Source of the DNA: an uncultured Rhodospirillales bacterium
GTDB taxonomy: Bacteria; Pseudomonadota; Alphaproteobacteria; Acetobacterales; Acetobacteraceae
Direction: 5' to 3'
Assembly (NCBI GenBank): GCA_903927465.1
Contig: CAIYMY010000215.1
Location: 1 to 64,000, forward strand
Length of the DNA: 64,000 nucleotides
Positions 7,722-15,974 of the stretch are shown here, piece after piece. Below the pieces are notes generated by a model. The model did not search any database and was not told the origin of the DNA. It was given only the letters and a program-made list of their open reading frames with translations. The position numbers were made by a program, and so were the translations under genes. Positions within the stretch are counted from its first letter, which is position 1, and the number at the start of each line of letters is the position of its first letter.

Positions 7722-7896
7722 ATGCGCGTCGCACGCGACGCCAATAGCCACCCATCGCCTCAGCTTTTGGGATTCCGTGATGCTTGCCGCCGCAGCGCAG
7801 GCTGGATGCCGCTTCCTGCTTTCCGAAGACATGCAGGATGGCTTTACCTGGCGAGGGGTGACGGTGCGAAACCCCTTCAGCGACGCGCCAGATTAA
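7722..7896 (+). pseudogene. VapC PIN toxin remnant
   Basis: A start ATG at 7722 opens with MRVARDAN, reminiscent of the MRVALDTNVL start of PIN toxins. After about eight codons the match stops. In another frame, ending at TAA 7894–7896, the text THRLSFWDSVMLAAAA and LLSEDMQDGFTWRGV is the conserved C terminus of the same family. The middle of the gene (roughly 90 codons) is missing and the two ends are out of frame, so an internal deletion inactivated the toxin while leaving its antitoxin. Confidence 0.75.
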
Positions 7897-7911
7897 GCCT
7901 GCCGCGATCCA

Positions 7912-9960
7912 TCACACGCCCGGATTGAACCAGGCCCCGCGCCAATCAATGGCCCCGACGCCGAAGTCAAAGATCACGCTGACCTCGACACCATCCACGC
8001 CGGAAACCGGGCCGGTGGTCACTTGCGGTCCCTCCGCGCCATTCAGATAGCCATAGACATAGACAGGCGCGGTGGGTGGATCGGTAAACAGGTACCAGCG
8101 GTTATTCGGGATCAGCGGTTCGACCAGGGGCTGGACAAAGCCGGCATAGATATTGGCGTGGCTGATTTGTGTCGCGCCGACACTCACCGTCAATTGCCGC
8201 GCGGGCAGTTCAAGGCTCGGGCCAACCAGCAGCTTCATGGCATTGCCGACGGAAATCGGCAGGCCATCCAGCGTCTTTTGCCGCAGGATCGCAGCACGCC
8301 CGGCAGCGAGGTTGTTGATGTCCAACGCACTGCCCGCCGCCGCCTTATTCAACCGCGCGGCCGCCGTGCCGAATACCGCAGCCGGGCCACTCGTCAATGT
8401 CGGGCCATCGCCATTGGCTTGATTGACCAGCGCATAGGCCGTGGCATTCTCAAAATCCGCCACGCGCCGGCCAATAGCGGCGGCGAAATCCGTGAAGGCA
8501 CCAAGGTCGTCATTCACCAGCATGGGCCGCGTCACACGGATGCGCCGCGCGAAGGTTTGCAGCAGGACAATCTCCTGGCTTTCCGACATGGTGCCGGCCT
8601 GGATTTCGCCATTCTCCATCAGCGGCATGAGCGTCGGGAAATCCCCGACGCGCAGATGGCGGTGCGGCTTGAAGTCGCGGAAATCGCGGCGGAGGAAGAT
8701 CTGCCGATAGCTCGGCGCTGCCGGCTGATAGGCCGCGAGTAGCATCTTGTTCGCCGCAGCCGACAGCAGCAGCGGAAAATCGGAGGTGGTGTGAAAGGCA
8801 CGCTCGGCGAGCAGTGTGGGGTTGCGCGGTACATTGCGTTCGCCACGGACCCGCAGCAATTCGCCGATCATGTCGGAGGGCCGCCAGCCCATGAATTCGG
8901 CGTGCCGCCCCGTGCCTTGCGGCTGATAGCCCGGCATACTGCGAACAGCCAAGGCTTCCGCCATGGCGTCCAGGATTTCCGAGGGCGAGTCATGGCCCGG
9001 CCCGGTTTCCGGTCGCGCGGGGATGGCAGGCGGTATGGCAGTTTTCACCATGGCGTCGAACAAGGAACGGCGCGCCTGGTCCGGATGCCAGCCGCGCTCG
9101 ACAGCCTCGCGCCGGATATGCGCGGCGGTCTCGGTGCCGACCAGGGCGCGGGCGGCGTCAATCGCGGTATCAATGCCGGAGATACGCTCACGTTCTGCGC
9201 GCTGTGCCTCGGCACGGAGCGCTTCAAGGTCAGGCGGCGTTTCCACCGTGGTGGTTGCGGGCGGCGACGCGGCAGGCGGCGCCGAAGGGGCTGCCGGGGT
9301 TTCCGGCGTCGTCTCAGTCATGGGTGGTTCCTCATTCTCCAGGGCAGGTTCAATGGCGAAGGACGGCGCGCCCTGCGGCGCCGCACCCCGCACTTGCGCA
9401 TCCCGATCAACCGGAATGGGCACGATTGAAATCTCGAAGGGTTCCCAATCCACGGCGCGATAGATCATCTCGCCGCTCACCGGATCGGGGCGTTGGTCAT
9501 AGCGATGCACGCGATAGCCAATGCTGACCGCGCGCAGCGTGCCATCGGCAATGCGCTGCCAGAGCGGTTCCACATCGGCAGCAGCAGAAAACTGCAGCCG
9601 CGCATGGCCGCGCCCGCCTTCAAGCCGCGCAGCAATTACACGCCCCAGCACATCGCGCACATCGCTGTTGCGGTGCGTGTTCAGCACCGGGGCATTGCCG
9701 GAGCCGAGTTGCGCCATGCGCACCGCATTGGGCGACATGTCCAACTCCTCCGTGATGCCACCAAGGGATGGCACGAAGTTGCGCGCCCGCGCGCCGGTGG
9801 ACCAGACGACCTCCACCGTGCGTGCGGCACGATCTACGGTCGCGGGTGCGGTGATGGCGCGGCGTGCGGTGATCGATTGCCCATCGGAGGGAAGTCGATC
9901 AGGCAAAGCGGGATCAGCCGGCGCGGGATCGCTCCCGCCCGGGTCGGTGGTTTCGGTCAT
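7912..9960 (-). CDS. Fused prohead protease / major capsid protein
   Basis: The 682-residue protein has two parts. Residues about 30–200 carry an HK97-type prohead protease (S78/U35): APVLNTHRNSDVRDVLGRV with the catalytic His, and GTLRAVSIGYRVHRYD with the active Ser. A low-complexity Pro/Thr/Ala linker with coiled-coil-like helix follows (about 215–290), then an HK97-fold major capsid domain to the end. The protease matures the capsid and removes the scaffold-like delta region. Fusions of this kind are known in siphophages. It is 8 bases from the portal gene. Confidence 0.85.
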   Translation of the reverse strand: MTETTDPGGSDPAPADPALPDRLPSDGQSITARRAITAPATVDRAARTVEVVWSTGARARNFVPSLGGITEELDMSPNAVRMAQLGSGNAPVLNTHRNSDVRDVLGRVIAARLEGGRGHARLQFSAAADVEPLWQRIADGTLRAVSIGYRVHRYDQRPDPVSGEMIYRAVDWEPFEISIVPIPVDRDAQVRGAAPQGAPSFAIEPALENEEPPMTETTPETPAAPSAPPAASPPATTTVETPPDLEALRAEAQRAERERISGIDTAIDAARALVGTETAAHIRREAVERGWHPDQARRSLFDAMVKTAIPPAIPARPETGPGHDSPSEILDAMAEALAVRSMPGYQPQGTGRHAEFMGWRPSDMIGELLRVRGERNVPRNPTLLAERAFHTTSDFPLLLSAAANKMLLAAYQPAAPSYRQIFLRRDFRDFKPHRHLRVGDFPTLMPLMENGEIQAGTMSESQEIVLLQTFARRIRVTRPMLVNDDLGAFTDFAAAIGRRVADFENATAYALVNQANGDGPTLTSGPAAVFGTAAARLNKAAAGSALDINNLAAGRAAILRQKTLDGLPISVGNAMKLLVGPSLELPARQLTVSVGATQISHANIYAGFVQPLVEPLIPNNRWYLFTDPPTAPVYVYGYLNGAEGPQVTTGPVSGVDGVEVSVIFDFGVGAIDWRGAWFNPGV

Positions 9961-9968
9961 GATGGGCC

Positions 9969-11456
9969 TTATGGTGTTTGGGTGTCTGGCGGCGTTGGTG
10001 CTTCGGCCCCGGCCGCGCCGGTTGCGGCGATTTCCACCGCTGCCATTTGCGCCGCGTCCTGCGCACCGCCGGATTTGGCGACCCGCCTTGGATCGGTATC
10101 AAGCGAGATGCCCGCGGCATCCAGTGCGGCATTGGCTTCGCGGATCATCTCGACAGCCGAGCGGAAATCATAGCCAAAGGCGCCGGCGGCTTCGGGTTGC
10201 GGTACAAAGCCGGCGCGCACCTGGGCGATCAGCGCGGTGGTGTCCTTGAGTGGATCAATCATTTCATGCGCTGGCGGCACATGCGCGACGCCCTTCGGCA
10301 TCACATCGCCCCAAAGCCCGAGCAGCGCGCCTTGCGCGTGAAAGCGCTCGGCGATGGGCCGCACGAGCATCGGGATCAGCATGCCGTATTGCATCTGTTC
10401 GCAGAGGCGGCGGAATTCGATCTTGCCGGCGCGGAGGCTGGAGTAATTCGCCTGTGTTAGATCACCGGAGACCTGGTCGTAGGTCAGGCCCGCGCCAACA
10501 GCAGCGGCTTCAAGCGAGCGTCGCGCGAAGGCGGTATGCGATCCACCACCGGAGGGGTTCACCACACTTACATCACCCTGGCCGCGCCGATAGAGGATCA
10601 TCCCAGGCTCAAAGCTTTCCACCGCGCGGCCTTGCGCGTCACGCAACAAGCCAGGGTTGGCGTCGCTCGGTTTCGTGAGTGTTTCCTCGCCGTCATCAGT
10701 GACCACGGCGGCAAGGCAGGCTTCGATCTTGGCTTTCATCAGCAGCGCGCCTTCGTAATCGCCAAGGTCGCGCAACCGCAGCAGTATTGGCGCGAGCCAG
10801 GAGACATCGCGCAATTGCCCAGGGCGGCGCTTGCGAAAGATATGCAGCACATCGCGCGCGGGGATGAAATTGCTGGCGAGCCGCGCGCCCGGCAGCATCC
10901 AGGCGCCGGGATGGGTTGGGAAAAGCCAGTAGCCAATCGGCTCGCCAAAATTCCCAAGTGCGATGCCCTGGATGGTCGGTGCGCCATTCACCACGCCATT
11001 GCGCGCGGTATCCAGGTGGTCGCTTTCCAGCACCTGCAAGCTGAGGCCGATGGGGTTCCGCGGCGATGTCGGCACGGTCAGCAGCCGAATGAAGCATTCA
11101 CCGCTTTCGACGACTGCCCGCATGGCCAGCGCCTGCAGGCCATAGAGATCGAGCTTGTCCTCCGCATCGCAGGCCGTGCTTTCCGCCCAGGCCTGCCAGG
11201 CATTGCGATGCGCGGTTTCAGGCCAGCGCGTGGTGATACCCGCGCCGACCGCATTGCCGGTCCAAAGATCCACGATACGCGCGGCATAGGGATCATTGCG
11301 CACCGCATCGCGCGCGCGACGCGCGACGCTGGCGGCGGCCATGCCGACTTCGCCATTTGCACTGCCGCCAGAGGGCGACCAGACCGAGGCACGGTTCTCC
11401 TGTGCGGCCGCATAGCCCCGGAGGGCCTTCCAGGCAGCGCGCAGGTGGAGCTTCAT
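9969..11456 (-). CDS. Portal protein, lambda family
   Basis: A 495-residue protein matching the lambda gpB-type portal: VARRARDAVRNDPYAARIVDLW near the N terminus, the central VLHIFRKRRPGQLRDVSWLAP segment, and LTYDQVSGDLTQANYSSLRAGKIEF in the crown/stem region. The dodecameric portal is the DNA gate and docking point for terminase. Its ATG overlaps the upstream gene's stop by four bases. Confidence 0.9.
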   Translation of the reverse strand: MKLHLRAAWKALRGYAAAQENRASVWSPSGGSANGEVGMAAASVARRARDAVRNDPYAARIVDLWTGNAVGAGITTRWPETAHRNAWQAWAESTACDAEDKLDLYGLQALAMRAVVESGECFIRLLTVPTSPRNPIGLSLQVLESDHLDTARNGVVNGAPTIQGIALGNFGEPIGYWLFPTHPGAWMLPGARLASNFIPARDVLHIFRKRRPGQLRDVSWLAPILLRLRDLGDYEGALLMKAKIEACLAAVVTDDGEETLTKPSDANPGLLRDAQGRAVESFEPGMILYRRGQGDVSVVNPSGGGSHTAFARRSLEAAAVGAGLTYDQVSGDLTQANYSSLRAGKIEFRRLCEQMQYGMLIPMLVRPIAERFHAQGALLGLWGDVMPKGVAHVPPAHEMIDPLKDTTALIAQVRAGFVPQPEAAGAFGYDFRSAVEMIREANAALDAAGISLDTDPRRVAKSGGAQDAAQMAAVEIAATGAAGAEAPTPPDTQTP

Positions 11457-11692
11457 TCGGCGGGGGCCTCGGTCATGGCATCAAGCAGTGCGCCAGCCGC
11501 TTCGGCGATTGCGCCATGGCAAGCGGCGCGGTCGGCTGCGACCCAGGCGAGGGCGAGGCTGGCGGCTTCGGGGGGCGAGAGCTCTTCCTCCCAGGGGATC
11601 TGGCGCAGCCGAGCAAAGGCGCGGAACGCCTCCTCCGGCACGCCAAGCGCTGCCGCCAGCGTGGCGGGTTGCCAATGTTGGGTTTGATGCAT
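11453..11692 (-). CDS. Small conserved phage protein upstream of portal
   Basis: ATG 11692 opens a 79-residue frame starting MHQTQHWQPATLAAALGV, rich in Ala/Leu helices and acidic at its C terminus, ending in the portal start (ATGA). Position in the packaging/head cluster suggests a minor head function, but no family is recognised. The gap on its upstream side is where the AbrB gene and the IS3 element now sit. Confidence 0.6.
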   Translation of the reverse strand: MHQTQHWQPATLAAALGVPEEAFRAFARLRQIPWEEELSPPEAASLALAWVAADRAACHGAIAEAAGALLDAMTEAPAE

Positions 11693-11970
11693 GGTGATTT
11701 CCATAAATTTTGTGGATAGCCGGATCATCGGCACGCTATGCAAGGAGCAGTTCTGGTTTGGCTTTTTCTGGGGAATGCAATGCCGATGAAAGTCACGGCC
11801 AAGGGTCAGGTGACTATTCCAAAAGCGATCCGCGATCTGCTTGGCATTGAGCCGGGCAGCAAGGTTACTTTTGCGCTTGCCGAGGATGGTGGTGTCATGG
11901 ACCAGCCCCCAATTCGACCGGACACCTGGCGCAACCGTGAGGGCCTAGGTGTAAGCCTAGGCATACGCCT

Positions 11971-12360
11971 ATGTCTAAGCCCATTGAGCGTGTTGAAATC
12001 ATCACCGGCATTCAGCGCCGTCGGCGCTATACTGCCGAGGAAAAGGTCCGGCTGGTCGAACAGACCATGCAGCCTGGCATGACGGTCTCAGCCGTTGCCC
12101 GGCTTTATGGCGTCGCCCCAAGCCTGCTGTTTCAGTGGAGGCGCCGCATGAGCGAAGGTGGGCAAGAAGCCGTCAGGGCCGATGAGGAGGTCGTTCCCCT
12201 GAGCCGCGTCCGCGAGCTTGAAAACCGTGTCCGCGAACTGGAACGCCTGCTTGGCCGCAAGACCATGGAAACCGAAATCCTGCGTGAGGCCCTGGAAGCT
12301 GCACGCCCAAAAAAACAAGCCTTGCACTTACCATCGCCGCCTCGGGACGCTTCCCGGTGA
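11971..12360 (+). CDS. IS3-family transposase OrfA
   Basis: A 129-residue protein with an N-terminal helix-turn-helix (YTAEEKVRLVEQTMQPGMTVS, then ARLYGVAPSLLFQWRRRM) and a leucine-zipper-like helix (RVRELENRVRELERLLGR), the DNA-binding and multimerisation parts of IS3 transposases. Near its end, seven A residues at 12309–12315 lie in the phase for -1 slippage into the orfB frame, which is open through this point. The fused OrfAB would be the active transposase. Confidence 0.85.
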   Translation: MSKPIERVEIITGIQRRRRYTAEEKVRLVEQTMQPGMTVSAVARLYGVAPSLLFQWRRRMSEGGQEAVRADEEVVPLSRVRELENRVRELERLLGRKTMETEILREALEAARPKKQALHLPSPPRDASR

Positions 12361-13208
12361 AGGCCGTGGCTGAGACGCTCGGCGTGGCCAGGTCCAATCT
12401 GGTCGAGCAACTCCGGCGCCCCAAGCGACCTCAGCGCGGCCCCTATCGGCGTGCGGAGGATGAGGCCGTGCTGGGCGAAATACGCGCCATCACCGATGCC
12501 CGTCCCACCTATGGCTATCGCCGCGTCACGGCCTTGCTGAACCGGGCCAGGCGCAATGGAGGCGTGCCACAGATCAATCACAAGCGCGTCTTTCGGCTCA
12601 TGCGCCTCTCTTCAATGCTTTTGCAGCCCCATACCGGCAGGCGCCCCATTCGCGCTCATGAGGGCCGCGTCGTCGCGGTTGCATCCAATCAGCGCTGGGC
12701 GTCCGATGGCCTTGAGATCCCTTGCTGGAACGGCGAGGTGGTGCGCATCGCCTTCGCCATCGACACCCATGACCGCGAAATCATCACCTGGGTCGCCACC
12801 CATGGCGGCGGCATTTCCGGTGAGATGATCCGCGACATGATGCTTGACTGCGTCGAGCGCCGGTTCAACGCGCTACGCGCGCCGTTTCCCGTCCAATGGC
12901 TCGCCGATAATGGCTCCGCCTATACCGCCACCGAAACCACGGACTTCGCCGCAGCCTTGAACCTTGTTCCATGCTTCACGCCAGTCCGTAGCCCTGAAAG
13001 CAACGGCGTCTGCGAGGCCTTCGTCAAAACCCTGAAACGTGACTATGCCCGCGTGAACCCAAGGCCAGACGCCATCTCGGTCCTCCAGCAGCTGCCAGCC
13101 TGGTTCGAGGATTACAACAACATCCACCCGCATTCGGGCTTGCGCATGCGCTCGCCACGTGAGTTCATAGCAAGCCAGTTAGTCAAACAAGCCAAGTGTC
13201 CGGTTTGA
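12357..13208 (+). CDS. IS3-family transposase OrfB (DDE integrase domain)
   Basis: The 283-residue frame has an HTH_21-like region (TYGYRRVTALLNR) and an rve/DDE core: Asp in WASDGLEIP, Asp in WLADNGSAY and Glu in ESNGVCEAF. GTG 12357 overlaps orfA's stop, but the frame is open upstream to the A7 run, so translation probably comes mainly by frameshifting. No internal stops, so the element looks functional. Confidence 0.85.
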   Translation: MKAVAETLGVARSNLVEQLRRPKRPQRGPYRRAEDEAVLGEIRAITDARPTYGYRRVTALLNRARRNGGVPQINHKRVFRLMRLSSMLLQPHTGRRPIRAHEGRVVAVASNQRWASDGLEIPCWNGEVVRIAFAIDTHDREIITWVATHGGGISGEMIRDMMLDCVERRFNALRAPFPVQWLADNGSAYTATETTDFAAALNLVPCFTPVRSPESNGVCEAFVKTLKRDYARVNPRPDAISVLQQLPAWFEDYNNIHPHSGLRMRSPREFIASQLVKQAKCPV

Positions 13209-13382
13209 TAGGGGCAAGTCCATGTCACGCTCAGTAAGTGTGACGAACATCACGCATCCAGAGGGCAGCCCAACCGGTTCGTCGCGCTGCGTGGTAGCAG
13301 CAGTTCAGGCATGAGCACGGATGAAATCATGTCGCTTATGCGGGGCGAGAAATAACGCCGCACTAGCCCGATTGGGGGGGCT

Positions 13383-13652
13383 TTACCGCCTTCTCGCCTC
13401 AACCGCCCGAATGACAGTAGCAGCACCTTTAAAGGTTTTGAGTTGCTTGCCCGAACGGGCGTCTTTCATTGCAGCATGCGTCTCTGCATTCGGAATTCGT
13501 ACCTCGAAAGGCAAACCCCCCTGAAGTGAAACCTGGAGATAAAACAAACGGATCGCTTCGGTTGGGCTTAGCCCGAGCCGAGCCAGCACAGCCTCGGCTT
13601 CGACCTTAAGGCTCGGCTCAACGCGGACGCGAATTATCGCGGCTTTGCGCAT
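13383..13652 (-). CDS. RelB/DinJ-type antitoxin, orphan
   Basis: The 89-residue product starts MRKAAIIRVRVEPSLKVEAE and continues AVLARLGLSPTEAIRLFY, the ribbon-helix-helix pattern of RelB/DinJ antitoxins. ATG 13652 has AAGGAG upstream. Usually a RelE/YafQ toxin gene follows; here the downstream side runs straight into the remains of the interrupted AbrB gene, so the toxin is absent. Confidence 0.8.
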   Translation of the reverse strand: MRKAAIIRVRVEPSLKVEAEAVLARLGLSPTEAIRLFYLQVSLQGGLPFEVRIPNAETHAAMKDARSGKQLKTFKGAATVIRAVEARRR

Positions 13653-13776
13653 GGCAAATCTCCTTGGTGGGAGAAAGTGTAGCATACGCAGAGTAGACAT
13701 CTAACGCTTAATGATCGGGAGTTCATGTTCTAATTCCGTCAAACCTTAAATATACGGCACAAACCATCGTAACTTT

Positions 13777-14007
13777 TCACCCCAAACGAGAGAATTGGGC
13801 GAATGTCACGCCCGGTCGCCGTGCGGCCGTGTTCTCCGCGCCGTAAAGGGCGGCGATGGCGCGGCCCAACTCATCCAGGCTGCGATATTCCACGGTGCGA
13901 CCTTCGAAGGTCACGCGCGTGACGCCGCCGGTATAGGCGGAGGCCAGGACAGCAGCGCGGCTACCCGCAGACTGCGCCAGCGCCCAGGCGAGTGTTGCAG
14001 AATCCAT
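13777..14007 (-). CDS. gpW-like head–tail joining protein
   Basis: The 76-residue protein contains the signature GGVTRVTFEGRTVEYRSLDEL followed by a C-terminal helix, matching the lambda gpW-type joining protein family, which fills the portal channel after packaging. In lambda gpW lies between terminase and portal; the same order holds here, although Fic and ParD genes and the IS3-bearing antitoxin locus have come between. ATG 14007. Confidence 0.75.
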   Translation of the reverse strand: MDSATLAWALAQSAGSRAAVLASAYTGGVTRVTFEGRTVEYRSLDELGRAIAALYGAENTAARRPGVTFAQFSRLG

Positions 14008-14032
14008 AGGTTATCCCTCGGCGTAGCCAGCT

Positions 14033-15094
14033 TTACGTCAGCGTGTACCAAGTTGTGCGGCCACCACCATGACGAACCAGATGACCCTTTTCGACAAGCT
14101 GGCGAAGCTGTTGCTTCAGCGTGTTTCGACTGGCGCCTGTCAGCCGGATGATTTCGCCCATACTGACCCGACCGTGATCACGCACATGATCCAAGACGCG
14201 CAATGAAAGCTCTGGCAGGCTTGGCGCCACCAGCCTTTCGCGCTCAATCTTCGCAGCAAGGCGCCGCTTCTGCTTCAGTAGCGCATTGAGGAAAAAGACC
14301 AGCCAAGGCTGCCAATCAGGCACGTCGGTGCGGATGGAACCTTGAGTTTGCCGAAGGGCGAGATAATAGCCCTCCTTGTTTTGCTCAATGACGCTCTCGA
14401 GCGATGAATAGGCAACATAGGCATAGCCGGACTGCAACAAAAGCAATGTGGTCAGGATACGGCTGAGGCGCCCATTACCATCCTGGAAGGGATGGATTTC
14501 CAGAAAAACCACCTTGAATAGGGAAATCAGCAAAAGCGGATGCAGGCGCCTTGCTTCGCGTTCCTTGTTGAACCAATCGATCAGCTCGCCCATCAGGCGT
14601 GGCGTGTCGAAAGGCGTTGCCGTTTCGAATACGATGCCTATCTGCCGCCCATCCTCATCAAAGGCGGCAACACTATTTGATGAGGTCTTGTAACTGCCGC
14701 GGTGCCAGGCGTCCTTCTCGCTATGCGCAAGAAGGTCTCGATGCAGCTGCTTGATGTGGTTTTCAGTGATGGCGATGTCTTCCCAAGCGCGAAAGACCAG
14801 ATCCATCACTTCAGCATAGCCAACGACTTCCTGTTCGTCGCGCGTTGCAAAGGATTTGATTTCAAGATTGGCCAGTAGCTGTTCAACTTCCCGATCGGAA
14901 AGCTTGCTGCCTTCGATGCGGGTGGACGAACCAATACTTTCGATGGTGGCCACGCGGCGCAGCGCCAAAAGCCTCTCGGGGGCGAGCGTGCCGAGCGCGC
15001 GCCATGCCCCTTTGAACTCATCAATTTCGGCAATCAGCCCGAGCAATTCCGGGGTGATGATGATAGTTTCGGTATTGAGGGCGGTTTCTGACAT
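14033..15094 (-). CDS. Fic-domain protein (AMPylase), class II with C-terminal winged helix
   Basis: The 353-residue protein carries the Fic core HPFQDGNGRLSR (about 201–212) with the catalytic His and phosphate-binding loop, and the inhibitory helix motif SSTRIEG (about 56–62) N-terminal to the Fic domain, which defines class II. Fic enzymes transfer AMP or another nucleotide part to target proteins. The C terminus (VSMGEIIRLTGASRNTLKQQL) is a winged helix, suggesting DNA binding and self-control. ATG 15094 was chosen; a start at 15154 would run through the repeat-bearing leader. It lies among packaging genes, transcribed with them. Confidence 0.85.
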   Translation of the reverse strand: MSETALNTETIIITPELLGLIAEIDEFKGAWRALGTLAPERLLALRRVATIESIGSSTRIEGSKLSDREVEQLLANLEIKSFATRDEQEVVGYAEVMDLVFRAWEDIAITENHIKQLHRDLLAHSEKDAWHRGSYKTSSNSVAAFDEDGRQIGIVFETATPFDTPRLMGELIDWFNKEREARRLHPLLLISLFKVVFLEIHPFQDGNGRLSRILTTLLLLQSGYAYVAYSSLESVIEQNKEGYYLALRQTQGSIRTDVPDWQPWLVFFLNALLKQKRRLAAKIERERLVAPSLPELSLRVLDHVRDHGRVSMGEIIRLTGASRNTLKQQLRQLVEKGHLVRHGGGRTTWYTLT

Positions 15095-15104
15095 GTCCGA
15101 ATAT

Positions 15105-15158
15105 ACACCCAAATAAGCCCAATTAGACAAGCCTAAAATCACACCCAATTGCACCCGA
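15105..15158 (-). promoter_or_regulatory. Direct repeats upstream of fic (candidate operator)
   Basis: On the minus strand TTGGGTGT occurs at 15112–15105 and 15148–15141, with a diverged copy (TCGGGTGC) at 15158–15151. They lie just upstream of the chosen fic start. Because the Fic protein ends in a winged helix, they are candidate autoregulatory sites. Confidence 0.35.
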
Positions 15159-15236
15159 ATTTGTCAACCTATTGATAAGACGTTATTTCCTATCCAGTCT
15201 CAGCCGAAGCCTTATTGCGGCACCTGGGGAGCATCC

Positions 15237-15467
15237 CTATCCCCCAGCGCCGCGCGAAATCGCACGCAGGATAGGCAAGATCTGCGCCCCGCCCGCGCCT
15301 AGCGCGATCAGCACGGCAACGATGCCCCAGATCGCGCCCTCAATCCGGCGTGTCTGCTTGCGCAGGCCACAGATCTCCGCGCGTACCGCCGTGTAGCGTT
15401 CGGCACAGCGCTCGACATGCAGCGCCAGATCCTCGCGCTCACGCGCGTGGAGTTCCCCGTTACTCAT
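15237..15467 (-). CDS. Small single-pass membrane protein
   Basis: The 76-residue product has a charged N-terminal helix (ERYTAVRAEICGLRKQTRRIE) and one hydrophobic segment (GAIWGIVAVLIALGAGGAQI). ATG 15467 has a strong GGAGGA site. Located between the ParD gene and fic, near packaging genes. Possible small phage membrane protein (for example an accessory lysis protein); the function cannot be told from sequence. Confidence 0.6.
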   Translation of the reverse strand: MSNGELHAREREDLALHVERCAERYTAVRAEICGLRKQTRRIEGAIWGIVAVLIALGAGGAQILPILRAISRGAGG

Positions 15468-15632
15468 GATTTCCTCCGGAAATGGATCAGCGCGGCTGGT
15501 CGCCGCGTCGGTCGTTCGCTTTGGTGATCAGCGGCCCAAGGTGATGCCGCATTCCTGCATCAGCCCGCCAACATTCCCGCGGGTGGCATTGGCAACACGG
15601 GCGACGCGGGTAGGAGTCAGCCTTTCCCGTTT

Positions 15633-15878
15633 TCACCCTGTATGTTTGCTGCGCATGCGCTTGAGAAATGCAGTATTTTCAAACGGTGCCGGTTGGCCGG
15701 ATTCCTCTCCGACAATCAGCGCCTGCTGCAGCGCCGTTAACTTAGCCTCCCGATCTTCCAGAAGATGCAAACCAGCGCGCACAACTTCATCGGGCGTAGC
15801 GTAGCGGCCAGATTGAAGCAGGCGGTCGATGAATTTCGTAAAATGGTCATCGAGTGAAATAGACGTTTTGTCCGTCAT
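15633..15878 (-). CDS. ParD-type antitoxin, orphan
   Basis: The 81-residue product begins MTDKTSISLDDHFTKFIDRL and continues SGRYATPDEVVRAGLHLLED, the RHH pattern of ParD/CC2985 antitoxins. ATG 15878 has GGGAG upstream. A ParE toxin gene normally overlaps the 3' end; the following 165 bases hold no such gene. Only a short minus-strand frame ending near 15526 is open there, with no clear start. Confidence 0.8.
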   Translation of the reverse strand: MTDKTSISLDDHFTKFIDRLLQSGRYATPDEVVRAGLHLLEDREAKLTALQQALIVGEESGQPAPFENTAFLKRMRSKHTG

Positions 15879-15974
15879 CTTGCATCTCCCAACCCTCGAC
15901 AACTGATACTAAATCCTGGCGAGAATGGGTACCCTAGGCTCTTGCCTCACCGGTGTAACGGATCGCCAAAAAAA

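Larger units (their letters stand above)
11898..13222 (+). mobile_element. IS3-family insertion sequence with 5-bp target duplication
   Basis: The element starts TGGACC and ends GTCCA, with imperfect terminal inverted repeats of about 32 bases; both ends share ACCGGACAC in inverted orientation. TGTCA occurs directly on each side (11893–11897 and 13223–13227). It carries orfA and orfB in the arrangement of IS3-family elements. Removing it repairs the antitoxin gene it interrupts, so the insertion appears recent. Confidence 0.85.
11780..13355 (+). pseudogene. AbrB/MazE-type antitoxin interrupted by IS3 element
   Basis: The frame from ATG 11780 (MPMKVTAKGQVTIPKAIRD, a clear SpoVT-AbrB swapped-hairpin domain) is open until the IS at 11898. 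Joining the flanks after removing the IS and one copy of the 5-base duplication restores the frame: it continues through CDEHHASRGQPNRFVAL and MSTDEIMSLMRGEK to TAA 13353–13355, the normal C terminus of such antitoxins. The gene was therefore intact until transposition. No toxin gene follows. Confidence 0.8.

Noticed and set aside
15468-15632. Short minus-strand frame ending near 15526 after the orphan ParD
   Set aside because: It is open for about 40 codons but has no clear start codon or ribosome site and no ParE signature.
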